Source: Oscillospiraceae bacterium (GTDB lineage: Bacteria > Bacillota > Clostridia > Oscillospirales > Ruminococcaceae). From it: a DNA stretch of 64,000 nt. Positions 56,679 through 64,000 of this stretch are shown piece after piece (position 1 is the stretch's first letter; each line of letters opens with the position of its first letter). Under the pieces are notes generated by a model, which saw nothing but the letters and a program-made list of their open reading frames with translations, was not told where the DNA came from and did not search any database. The position numbers were made by a program, and so were the translations under genes. The stretch is taken from positions 62,001 to 126,000 of the forward strand of contig JAIKWY010000044.1 in the NCBI GenBank assembly GCA_024684395.1, in the 5' to 3' direction.

Positions 56679-58418
56679 TTAGAAGATATTCTCATTGAAT
56701 ACCCATACGATATAGCCGTCGATCACAAATTCCTGCGACACATTGTTCACGATCGGATCGCCGGAATTGACCACCTGATCCCGCTCACCCTGCGACATCA
56801 GCAGGAAGTACTGCGACTGTCCGGGCTGGTTCTTGTACCAGCTGCGGCAGGTCTGGTAGTAATACGGACGATAGCCGCCGTCGTCGATCACGACCGCACG
56901 GCACTTGACATTGGAATCCGATGCCACCGTCAGACCGTTGGCATTCCAGAATGTCGCATAGCCGTAGGTCAGATTCTTGGCTTCCAGCGCCTCCGCAAAG
57001 CGGTAGAGGTGATTGTCCTCAGTGTTGTGCGCCGGCATCTTCATGATGTTCACCGCCGTGATCGTGCAGACGAGCATGATCGGGATCATCGCCAGTGTCA
57101 TGACCCGCTGTAAGCTGACCTGTCCGGCTGCCCAGCGGATGAATGCGATGGAGACCAGCGCCGACATGGCAACGATCGGAGAAAGCCGCCAGTTTGCGTT
57201 GGAGAGCTTGCCAAGGATATAGCCCAGCATGATGAGCATCACCATCAGCCAGTGGGTGATGATGAGGATCCGGAGCTTGACATCTCCGATCTTGTGATAG
57301 CAGAACAGCGCCGCCAGCGGCAGGATCAGCAGCAGCACGCCCGTGATGACGAGCAGCAGCCCCTTCACACTGTCCACGCTCATGAGCTTGTCACCCTCCT
57401 GCATGGTAACGCCCAGCAGCGAGAGCCATGCCTTCGGGAAGGTCAGTGCATTGTCCGTCCACTTGTCCATGCCGGAATAATTGGAGTAAGCCCCCTCATA
57501 ACCGGCAGTGATGTCCTTTGCCATTGCCTTGGTCAGCAGATAGCCGAGCACCATGCCCACGCCCATCACACCGAACACCAGCAGCGCCTGCTTGTTGCGG
57601 GCACAGAGCGGCTTGGAATCACGGTCGAGCCATCTCTCGATGAACACGCCGCCCATCACAGGGAGCGCAAAGATCGTGATGGCAATGATCTGATCGGTAC
57701 ACGTCAGCAAAAACCAGACACCGATGAGCACCGTAAAGACGATGAACCCCGTGCGGGTCTTCTTCTTCGCCGCCGCATCCGTCACAGTATCGAGCTTTGC
57801 CCGCAGATCCATCTGCGAGAACAGCAGCGCCAGCCCGACGAAAATGAACTGCACGCCAAGGCTGTAGTAGATCGAATGTCCCCAGAAGATCTCCCGGAGC
57901 TTTTCACTGCCCGAGCAGATCATCAGCACGGTGAAGACCGCCGTTGCGATCCATCCCCAGCCCCATTCCATCTTCCTGAGCATCCAGATGAGTGCGCCCG
58001 TAAAGATGATAAAGAAGCAGAGCATACCGAGGACATGCGTTGTCATCGTCACGCCGAAGATCGGTATCAGCGCCGTCATGATCAGCGTCGTACCGAACGG
58101 CAGCAGACAGGCATAGTCAAAATCCGTGTTGAAGAGCGAGCCGCTCTCATTCGATGCGACCGCCCACATCAGCGTGTCTGTCGTATCCGAATGGAAATAG
58201 CCCCTCGACGGAAACAGCGTGTAGTACCCGACGATGAACACCGCCGCCAGCAGCAGCGCCGCCCAGCCCCATTCCTTGACAAAGCCAAGGCACATCTGGA
58301 CAAAACCGGCTTCCTTTTCCGGAGCCGCCTTCGCAGGTGAGGGCTTTTTCGGGTCGATGACAGTCTCCTCCGACTCCTTCACGGATGCTTTGGACTTGGT
58401 TTCCGGCGTATTAGCCAT
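56679..58418 (-). CDS. Multi-span membrane protein, GT-C glycosyltransferase-like
   Basis: 579 residues. A polar cytoplasmic N-terminus (about 1-40, [15 protein letters not shown]) precedes about 11-12 membrane helices with a first extracytoplasmic loop containing [17 protein letters not shown] (two Asp, as in GT-C enzymes), and a C-terminal soluble domain (about 480-579) with [16 protein letters not shown] and [22 protein letters not shown]. This resembles lipid-phosphate-sugar dependent glycosyltransferases, but no family match is certain. ATG 58418 overlaps the upstream flavoprotein gene by 8 bp and follows AAGGAGG, so the two are coupled. Confidence 0.72.
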   Translation of the reverse strand: MANTPETKSKASVKESEETVIDPKKPSPAKAAPEKEAGFVQMCLGFVKEWGWAALLLAAVFIVGYYTLFPSRGYFHSDTTDTLMWAVASNESGSLFNTDFDYACLLPFGTTLIMTALIPIFGVTMTTHVLGMLCFFIIFTGALIWMLRKMEWGWGWIATAVFTVLMICSGSEKLREIFWGHSIYYSLGVQFIFVGLALLFSQMDLRAKLDTVTDAAAKKKTRTGFIVFTVLIGVWFLLTCTDQIIAITIFALPVMGGVFIERWLDRDSKPLCARNKQALLVFGVMGVGMVLGYLLTKAMAKDITAGYEGAYSNYSGMDKWTDNALTFPKAWLSLLGVTMQEGDKLMSVDSVKGLLLVITGVLLLILPLAALFCYHKIGDVKLRILIITHWLMVMLIMLGYILGKLSNANWRLSPIVAMSALVSIAFIRWAAGQVSLQRVMTLAMIPIMLVCTITAVNIMKMPAHNTEDNHLYRFAEALEAKNLTYGYATFWNANGLTVASDSNVKCRAVVIDDGGYRPYYYQTCRSWYKNQPGQSQYFLLMSQGERDQVVNSGDPIVNNVSQEFVIDGYIVWVFNENIF

Positions 58419-59985
58419 TGGAGGATTCCTCCTTGGCAGTCTCGTGATACTCCTTCTCGGTGTTGACGTTCCAAACATTGGTCTTGTCCGTCACGCCCGC
58501 AAGGATATTCTTGACAGCCTCAAAGGATGTCGCCATAGAGTGATCCATGTTGTTATAGCGGTGCTGACCGTTTCTGCCGACGCACCACAGATTGCCGAAC
58601 TTGCTCAGATACTCGACCACCTTGTCGATCTCGCTGTAGGTGTCGAAGTAAGCCGGATACGCCTTCTTGACCTTCTCACGATGCGCCGCATAGATGGTCG
58701 CCGTCGGAGCGATGATGCCCATTCTCACGAGCTCACCGGTACCGAACATGATGCAGTCACGGTCGGAGAGGTTCCAGAACTTGTCGCCTTCCTTGCAGAA
58801 GTACTCCAGACCTACCCATACCTTAGTCTCCGGCTCGGATACCATGTAGGGCGACCAGTTGTTGAATACCTGGATACGGCCCATCTTCACGCCGGTATCC
58901 TGTACATAGATCCAGCAGTCCGGCACGATGTTGCCGAGTGTGCGGATGTCGGTCTCGTTCTTGAGCTGGAGCTTGTCGAGCAGCAGACCGATGGTCACAA
59001 AGTCACGGTACGGCAGCCCGGATGCAATGCGCAGCTCCTCCTCCGGTACATCGTTCATTGCCTCCACCAGATCCTTGACCGGCATGGAGGAGAAGAAGAT
59101 GTCGCCCTCAACAGTGGTCTCAACGCCGTTCTGGTCGATCACGATGCTCTCCACGGTGTCCTCGCCGTTGGTGTTGACACGAACGACCTTGGCATTCATC
59201 ACGATCTCGCCGCCCATCTTGCGGATCTCGTCAGCAGTGGTCTCCCAGAGCTGACCCGGACCGTACTTCGGATAGTAGAACTCCTCGATGAGGGAGGTCT
59301 CCACCTTGTCGCCCTTGATGCCCGTCACCTTGCCGAACATATCCTTCAGGATGGCAACGACACTCAGACCTTTGACACGCTGAGCGCCCCAGTCTGCGGA
59401 GATTTCACGGGGATGACGGCCCCAGAGCTTCTCGGTATAGCCCTCAAAGAACATGGAGTACAGGGTGCGACCGAAACGGTTGATATAGAAGTTTTCGAGG
59501 GAATCCTCCGGCAGCTTGGAGACTGTGGAGCTGACATAGCTGACACCAACATCCACCGTCGTAGCAAAGCCCATATTCTTGAGGGTATTCCACTTGAGCG
59601 ATACCGGATAATCAAAGAATTTCTTCTTGTAGTAGATACGGGACACACGGTTTCTCACGAGCATGACACGATCGGTGGTCTCCGGATCGGGACCCTCTTC
59701 TGCAAGGGTCTTCTCTCTGCCGAGCACGATGTCATCGAAGGACGGCTTGCCCTGGAGCGGCATCATATCCATCCACCACTTCATGACCTCCTTATCCTTG
59801 GAGAAGAAGCGGTGACCGCCGATGTCCATGCGGTTACCCTTGTACTTGACAGTACGGGAGATACCGCCGATGGCGTTCGATTCCTCATAGATCGTAACGC
59901 TGTATTCCTCCGGAGCTTTTTTCAGCAGCTCAAATCCGGCAGTCAGACCGGCAGGGCCTGCGCCGATGATCACAACTTTTTTCAT
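58411..59985 (-). CDS. UDP-galactopyranose-mutase-like FAD/NAD(P) oxidoreductase
   Basis: 524-residue flavoprotein. Rossmann motif [26 protein letters not shown] and [45 protein letters not shown] (the tract that in UGM-like enzymes lies by the isoalloxazine), and a C-terminal FAD contact [15 protein letters not shown]. The length (about 520) and the KxxK pattern are of the long, amine-oxidase-related group next to glycosyltransferases rather than of classical Glf (about 370). Probably modifies a sugar or lipid for the coupled membrane protein. Own promoter. No signal peptide. Confidence 0.85.
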   Translation of the reverse strand: MKKVVIIGAGPAGLTAGFELLKKAPEEYSVTIYEESNAIGGISRTVKYKGNRMDIGGHRFFSKDKEVMKWWMDMMPLQGKPSFDDIVLGREKTLAEEGPDPETTDRVMLVRNRVSRIYYKKKFFDYPVSLKWNTLKNMGFATTVDVGVSYVSSTVSKLPEDSLENFYINRFGRTLYSMFFEGYTEKLWGRHPREISADWGAQRVKGLSVVAILKDMFGKVTGIKGDKVETSLIEEFYYPKYGPGQLWETTADEIRKMGGEIVMNAKVVRVNTNGEDTVESIVIDQNGVETTVEGDIFFSSMPVKDLVEAMNDVPEEELRIASGLPYRDFVTIGLLLDKLQLKNETDIRTLGNIVPDCWIYVQDTGVKMGRIQVFNNWSPYMVSEPETKVWVGLEYFCKEGDKFWNLSDRDCIMFGTGELVRMGIIAPTATIYAAHREKVKKAYPAYFDTYSEIDKVVEYLSKFGNLWCVGRNGQHRYNNMDHSMATSFEAVKNILAGVTDKTNVWNVNTEKEYHETAKEESSNG

Positions 59986-60053
59986 ATCAAATTCCCTCTT
60001 TTCTGGAAAATAGCATTTCCGGTACCCCTGACCGGATATAGCAATACAGTATT

Positions 60054-60082
60054 ATTATACCCTATTTTGCAGATTATGTCAA
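60054..60082 (-). promoter_or_regulatory. Promoter for the UGM-like operon
   Basis: Minus strand TTGACA (60077-60082), 17-bp spacer, TATAAT (60054-60059). A CCGGT/ACCGG hairpin (60018-60034) is in the 5' leader. Confidence 0.88.
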
Positions 60083-60132
60083 GTAAAAACAGGAAGTTTC
60101 ACGGTAATCTATTATGCAAGCTCAGCATATAG

Positions 60133-60245
60133 AAAAAGCATCCTTTTTCCCCCACCCCCAACCCCCTCCCCAAGGAGGGGAGTATATTCGCAGGGGCTGC
60201 GCCCCTGCACCCGCTTTTTGGTGTAACACAAAAATCAAATGAAAG
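60133..60245. repeat. Hairpin array (class II, third version)
   Basis: CCCCTCC-CCAA-GGAGGGG and GCAGGGGC-TGC-GCCCCTGC followed by ACCCGC, the same order of stems and the same ACCCGC tail as in the arrays at 3189 and 29898, with the bases in the stems changed. Confidence 0.65.
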
Positions 60246-60282
60246 AAAAAACAGGTGCAGCAGCGGTATTCCGCCCTGCACC
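60246..60282 (-). terminator. Terminator of the hydrolase gene
   Basis: Minus strand GGGTGCAG / CTGCACC stem with inner GGCGG/CCGCT pairing, followed by TGTTTTTTC. Confidence 0.75.
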
Positions 60283-60296
60283 CCTTTTTAAACTAA

Positions 60297-61001
60297 TTAC
60301 TCCTGCTCCAAAAACCCCTTGACTTCATCGACCCACTTCTCCGCCTCAAAGCTGGCAAGCTGCGCATGGGCATAGCCTTTGAAGCAGCGGATCTCCGTCT
60401 GCGGATTGACGGCTTTCATTTTGACAGCAGCCTTCTTCGAGACAGACTCATTGCCCTTTGTCCCGTGCAGAAACAGGATCCTGCAAGGAAGCTGCCGGAA
60501 GTCATACCCGCTGAAAATGCTGTCCAGCATATTGGAGATGGATCCCTCCTCCATATGATCCGCCACTTTGAGGAAATCCGGTATCAGCGCCTCCGGCAGA
60601 AAATCCCTTTTGGCATTTTCCAGCGTTTTGGGATCACGCTGTTTCGACTTCCGGATGATCGTGCCATAGCTTTTCTTCATGATGCCGATCATCAGCTTCG
60701 GCATCGGCAGCAGCGGCGCAAGACTTGCAGCGATCCTTCCGCCCATCGACAAGCCGCAGATGGCATAGACGCTGCCGCCGCAATTTTCCAGCAGAAACTG
60801 CCGGATCTGCGCCGCTTCGTCCTCGACCGCTACAAACCGGCTCACCTCGTCCTCCGTGTGGGCATCGAGCTCCGGCACGATCACATAGTAGTCCCCCGAA
60901 AAGGCATCAATAGCCGTCTGCCACATCTGCCACGGATCCAGCATCCCGTGGATCAGAACGATAGCCCGCTCCGTATTGCTGCCAAATGTATGGAATTTCA
61001 T
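60297..61001 (-). CDS. Alpha/beta hydrolase
   Basis: 234-residue cytoplasmic alpha/beta hydrolase. Oxyanion region VLIHGMLDPWQMW, nucleophile elbow ICGLSMGGRIA (Ser), LFLHGTKGNE near the acid site and GYAHAQLAS with the catalytic His. Substrate unknown; like small esterases or BioH-type enzymes. Adjacent to a PNPOx-like gene and cca in one direction. Confidence 0.87.
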   Translation of the reverse strand: MKFHTFGSNTERAIVLIHGMLDPWQMWQTAIDAFSGDYYVIVPELDAHTEDEVSRFVAVEDEAAQIRQFLLENCGGSVYAICGLSMGGRIAASLAPLLPMPKLMIGIMKKSYGTIIRKSKQRDPKTLENAKRDFLPEALIPDFLKVADHMEEGSISNMLDSIFSGYDFRQLPCRILFLHGTKGNESVSKKAAVKMKAVNPQTEIRCFKGYAHAQLASFEAEKWVDEVKGFLEQE

Positions 61002-61021
61002 AAGTGCCCCCTGTAGTTTTT

Positions 61022-61444
61022 CTATTCTGATATCCGAAAACTCTCCGTCCTCAGATCGCAGTAATACCGCCCGCTGACCGCCGTGAACCGCAGCACGCAG
61101 TAATCCGGATCCGTCACGCCGGCTTTGTAGAACATCGTGTCGCCCCTGCGCCAGATCATATCCTTCGACGCCTGATCGGTCAGCACCTCCATCGTGCCCT
61201 TCAGCATCACGCCCGTATAGCGGAAAAGCCCCTTGTGGTAGAAATAGATACAGGCGTGCGGATCCCGCCGGAACTGCCCGACCCGCATGGAGGAGGTATT
61301 GGTGGAGAAGTAGAATACCCGCAGTCCCTCGGTCTTTCTCGGTTTTAGCATCGCCTTGACATTCGGGAACCCCTCTTCATCCACTGAGCAGATAAAAGCG
61401 ACATTTTGCCTTCTGATAAATCTCGCCAATGTATCCAGATCCAT
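61022..61444 (-). CDS. Pyridoxamine 5'-phosphate oxidase-like (FMN-binding) protein
   Basis: 140 residues with the split-barrel FMN-binding fold of the general-stress PNPOx-like family: FIRRQNVAFICSVDEEGFPNVKAML at the start, VFYFSTNTSSMRVGQFRRDPHACIYF, and GVMLKGTMEVL. These do not make pyridoxal phosphate; they usually bind flavin or F420. ATG 61444 lies within the 3' end of cca, so coupled translation is likely. Confidence 0.88.
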   Translation of the reverse strand: MDLDTLARFIRRQNVAFICSVDEEGFPNVKAMLKPRKTEGLRVFYFSTNTSSMRVGQFRRDPHACIYFYHKGLFRYTGVMLKGTMEVLTDQASKDMIWRRGDTMFYKAGVTDPDYCVLRFTAVSGRYYCDLRTESFRISE

Positions 61445-61451
61445 GACAGCC

Positions 61452-62783
61452 CTACTCCCCACAAACCGGCGCCGCATACCCGATCAGCGCCTCCTTGGTA
61501 TTCGGCAGCTCCTCATCAATGACCAGATCGAGCAGCACATCGAGCATTTTCCCGATCTCACGCCCCTCATACCCGAGCAGCTTCAGGTCATTGCCGCTGA
61601 TGGCAAGCTCCTTGACAGTGCAGCAGAGCTTCTTTTCGAGACACTCCGCAAACAGCGCCTCCGCATAGTCGATGCGCTGCCGGGACTGCGAGGTCATGAT
61701 CTTCTTCGAGATCCGGTCAGCATCGAGCACCGCTAAATACTGCCGGAACACCTCCTCGCCCATCGTCCCCAGCAAACGCCGCACCTGTGGCATCGTCTTC
61801 GGGGTCATCCGGTGCCAGTAGATGAGCTGCACCACCGTCTCCCGCATCTTGTTGTCACAGCGCAGCCGCTGCAAGATGACATCCGCCTTCTTTGCACCAA
61901 GCGCCGCATGTCCCTTGAAATGCCCGCCCTTGTAGTCTATCGTGAAGCAATCCGGCTTTGCAATGTCATGCAGCAGCATGGCAATGCGCACCGTCAGATC
62001 CGGCGCCGCATTCCCGACTGTCCGGGCAATGTGCTCCCACACCGTGAAGTCATGCCATTTACTGCACTGGTCAAACCCGATGCAGGGCGTGATCTCCGGG
62101 ATGCGCACCGCCAGGATCTCCGGGAATATCTCCAGTACCTCGGTGATATGCTCCCCCATCACCATCCCGCAGAGCTCCGTGAAAATGCGCTCCACCGAGA
62201 TCTTTTCCAGCCCGGGCGCACCCTCCCGCATCGCCTGCTCCGTCTCCGGCTCCGGCACGAGCCCGAACCGGGCATAGAACCGCATTCCCCGCAGGATCCG
62301 CAGCGCATCCTCCCGGAATCTGTCCGCCGGCACGCCGACCGCCCGCAGGATGCCGTTTTCCAGATCCTCCGCCCCGTGGTAAGGATCCAGCAGCCCCGTC
62401 CGTGGATCATAGGCAATGGCATTGCAGGTAAAATCCCGCCGTGACAGGTCATCTTCGACATGCCTGGAGAATGCCACTGTGTCCGGATGCCGTGCATCGG
62501 AATAGGAACCCTCCGTCCGGAAGGTCGTGATCTCGGCAGTTCCGCCGTTCTGCTTCACGCAGACCGTCCCGAATGCCTTCCCGTAATAGGTACAGCACTT
62601 CTCGCCGAACACCGCAATGATCTCGTCCGGCGTGGCATCCGTCGTGATGTCGTAGTCATGCGGCTCCAAGCCGATGAGCGCATCCCGCACACAGCCGCCC
62701 ACTAAGTAAGCCGCATAGCCATGTTCATGCAGCCGCTCTGTCATACCGGCAATGGCTGCCGGGAGCTGCATCCGAAATTCCAT
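61452..62783 (-). CDS. cca: CCA tRNA nucleotidyltransferase
   Basis: 443-residue class II enzyme adding or repairing the 3' CCA of tRNA. Head AYLVGGCVRDALIG and PHDYDITTDATPDEI (the metal-binding acidic pair), neck RRDFTCNAIAYDPRTGLLDPYHGAEDLENGILRAVG and body EDALRILRGMRFYARFG; then an HD domain with LLHDIAKPDC. Domain architecture is of the HD-containing long form. ATG 62783 follows AGAGGTG; the longer frame to 63017 runs inside the phosphoesterase gene. Confidence 0.96.
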   Translation of the reverse strand: MEFRMQLPAAIAGMTERLHEHGYAAYLVGGCVRDALIGLEPHDYDITTDATPDEIIAVFGEKCCTYYGKAFGTVCVKQNGGTAEITTFRTEGSYSDARHPDTVAFSRHVEDDLSRRDFTCNAIAYDPRTGLLDPYHGAEDLENGILRAVGVPADRFREDALRILRGMRFYARFGLVPEPETEQAMREGAPGLEKISVERIFTELCGMVMGEHITEVLEIFPEILAVRIPEITPCIGFDQCSKWHDFTVWEHIARTVGNAAPDLTVRIAMLLHDIAKPDCFTIDYKGGHFKGHAALGAKKADVILQRLRCDNKMRETVVQLIYWHRMTPKTMPQVRRLLGTMGEEVFRQYLAVLDADRISKKIMTSQSRQRIDYAEALFAECLEKKLCCTVKELAISGNDLKLLGYEGREIGKMLDVLLDLVIDEELPNTKEALIGYAAPVCGE

Positions 62784-62788
62784 AGTTT

Positions 62789-63574
62789 TCACCTCTTTTC
62801 CGGCATCAGATCCACACAAACGATCTCCGCCGGATTGTTGAACCGGAGCTTCCCTATGCCGGACGTCAGCTCCATGCGTGCGCCCGTCTCCGCATCGGTA
62901 TACATCCCCTTTGTAAAATGCGGAAAAAAAAGCCGCTCCGGCGACAAAATGCCCTGCTCCCGAATGCGCACGATCCCCCCGTGGATATGCCCCGAAAGGA
63001 TCACATCTGCGCCCCATTTGCCATATGCCGAAAGCCCGAGCGGCGAATGCGCCAGCAGCACATGTGGATGTCCCTCACAGCCGCCGAGAGTGTTTTCCAC
63101 CATATCCTGTGTAATGGTGGAAAGATCCGTGTACCCGCCCCTGATATTCCGGAACACATGCCCCGGCAGCGTCAGCCCCGTGAGATACAGCTCCCCGAGC
63201 CGGACGCTCCGGTTGTGGAGGATGACCGCACCGCTCTCCTGCATCGCCCTGACAAATTCCCTGCGCTGCTGCACCGGCAGATCCGTTTCATGGTTCCCGA
63301 GCGACAGGATCACCGGAGCGATCTTCCGCAGCTCACGTACCAGCTGCATGGCATCCGGCAGCGTATGTTCGTTCCATTTCCGGGAGACCAGATCCCCCGT
63401 GATGCAGACAGCGCTGACATTCCACATCGTTCTGCACCTTCTGAGGATCCTGCTGATGCACATCTGGTTCTGCGCATGGGACGTAAAGCGGCTGAAATGG
63501 ATATCCGACAGATGGATCAGCCGGTATCCCTTCCGGATGCCGGACATCTGCACCGTATCATGACGTACCTGCAT
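62789..63574 (-). CDS. Calcineurin-like metallophosphoesterase
   Basis: 261 residues with the complete metallophosphoesterase motif set: DIH in LIHLSDIHFSRF, GD in ITGDLVS, GNHE in LSLGNHETDL, LAHSP and GHIHGGI. Substrate not evident; similar to YkuE/UDP-2,3-diacylglucosamine-hydrolase-like enzymes. No signal peptide. Five bp before cca in the same direction. Confidence 0.92.
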   Translation of the reverse strand: MQVRHDTVQMSGIRKGYRLIHLSDIHFSRFTSHAQNQMCISRILRRCRTMWNVSAVCITGDLVSRKWNEHTLPDAMQLVRELRKIAPVILSLGNHETDLPVQQRREFVRAMQESGAVILHNRSVRLGELYLTGLTLPGHVFRNIRGGYTDLSTITQDMVENTLGGCEGHPHVLLAHSPLGLSAYGKWGADVILSGHIHGGIVRIREQGILSPERLFFPHFTKGMYTDAETGARMELTSGIGKLRFNNPAEIVCVDLMPEKR

Positions 63575-63592
63575 AGCTGCTCCTTTCTACAC

Positions 63593-63622
63593 AAAAGAGG
63601 GAGGCAGGAACCTCCCTCTTTT
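63593..63622 (-). terminator. Terminator of gyrA
   Basis: AAAAGAGGGAGG / CCTCCCTCTTTT stem with 6-nt loop, T run at the end of the stem on the minus strand. Confidence 0.88.
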
Positions 63623-63631
63623 CAAAAATGC

Positions 63632-64000
63632 TTACTCCTCGTCGTCGTCCGGCTCTACCTCCGGCATGATCTCATCCGGCTCCTCATTCTGAGCAGCGGC
63701 TTCATCATCCGAGATCTGCTCGACCTCAGCCGTTTCGGCAGTGCTGTCATGCTCTGCTCTGGTAAATGCAACGACCTCGTTCCCCTCGGAGACCTTCATC
63801 ACACGAACACCCTTTGCCGTTCTGCCCATGACACGGATGTCGCTCGCTAAAATGCGGATGATGATGCCCTCGGTGGAGATCAGGATGATATCATCCTCCT
63901 CGTCCACGACCTTGATGCCGCAGACGGTACCTCTTGTATCGTCGGTCTTATAATTCCGCAGACCATAGCCGCCTCTGCCCTGGATGCGATATTCCTCCAG
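63632..64000 (-). CDS. gyrA: DNA gyrase subunit A, C-terminal part (5' end off the window)
   Basis: The last 122 residues of a longer gene. LEEYRIQGRGGYGLRNYKTD carries a GyrA-box-like QGRGGYG; VDEEDDIILISTEGIIIRILASDIRVMGRTAKGVRVMKV is a typical beta-propeller blade of GyrA. After the last blade comes a 50-residue acidic tail (TAETAEVEQISDDEAAAQNEEPDE...DDDEE), which in other GyrA proteins modulates DNA wrapping. ParC is a less likely alternative because of the gyrA-type blade repeat. Confidence 0.9.
   Translation of the reverse strand: MEEYRIQGRGGYGLRNYKTDDTRGTVCGIKVVDEEDDIILISTEGIIIRILASDIRVMGRTAKGVRVMKVSEGNEVVAFTRAEHDSTAETAEVEQISDDEAAAQNEEPDEIMPEVEPDDDEE

Noticed and set aside
1..64000. 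tRNA or rRNA genes
   Set aside because: I looked for T-loop (GGTTCGAATCC-type) and rRNA signatures on both strands by eye and found none. A tRNAscan run would settle it.

Overview
The window is a GC-rich (high-50s % by eye), chromosomal, mostly core-genome segment of a Gram-positive anaerobe of the Clostridia, most likely a Ruminococcus-type member of the Oscillospiraceae. The evidence is a GH5 glycoside hydrolase ending in a type I dockerin, a lipoprotein carrying what looks like a single cohesin domain, a SpoIID homologue, strong AGGAGG ribosome binding sites, TTGACA-17-TATAAT promoters (many with an extended TGN -10) and lipoprotein signals of the low-GC Gram-positive kind. I see no phage, integrase, insertion sequence, CRISPR array, rRNA or tRNA.

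Layout. 1-2.5 kb: three tandem DUF3592-like membrane proteins behind ychF. 2.6-10.2 kb: a DUF4303-like protein, an EAL protein with an unusual glycine-rich repeat domain, an AI-2E family permease and ppk1. 10.2-12.3 kb: a TerF-like vWA protein divergent from cysK. 12.4-17 kb: rnr, secG, a small acidic membrane protein, rsmE and a lipoprotein. 17.4-20.9 kb (+): lipase-like hydrolase, DUF1294, CPBP protease, SDR and lipoprotein. 20.9-28.2 kb: a LacI-sensor/GGDEF protein, zinc-ribbon protein, DUF896, deoD, patatin, a MOP-type flippase and TM2. 28.6-31.3 kb: prfB and the rpsF-ssb-rpsR operon. 31.7-44.7 kb (-): gltA, an extracytoplasmic lipoprotein, two more DUF3592-like proteins with a 43-residue peptide between them, a two-component system, DUF1385-prmC, recA, recX, lipoprotein, rimO, pgsA. 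44.8-56.3 kb: spoIID, the dockerin cellulase (-), malQ-glgP, nadB-nadC, the cohesin-like lipoprotein and a GNAT. 56.7-64 kb (-): a GT-C-like membrane protein with a UGM-like flavoprotein, a hydrolase, a PNPOx-like protein, cca, a phosphoesterase and the 3' end of gyrA.

How genes connect. Dockerin enzyme, cohesin lipoprotein, malQ-glgP and citrate synthase fit a plant-polysaccharide or starch degrader. Two cyclic-di-GMP proteins (one GGDEF with a sugar-binding-type sensor, one EAL) give a possible link between carbon sensing and surface behaviour.

The least ordinary feature is between the genes: a family of modular, palindrome-rich repeats about 70-290 bp long. Their stems change sequence between copies but keep pairing, most copies sit at stop codons, and at ssb and recA they are flanked by 19-20 bp direct repeats that duplicate the end of the gene. 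A second, unrelated family of GC-rich hairpin arrays also recurs.
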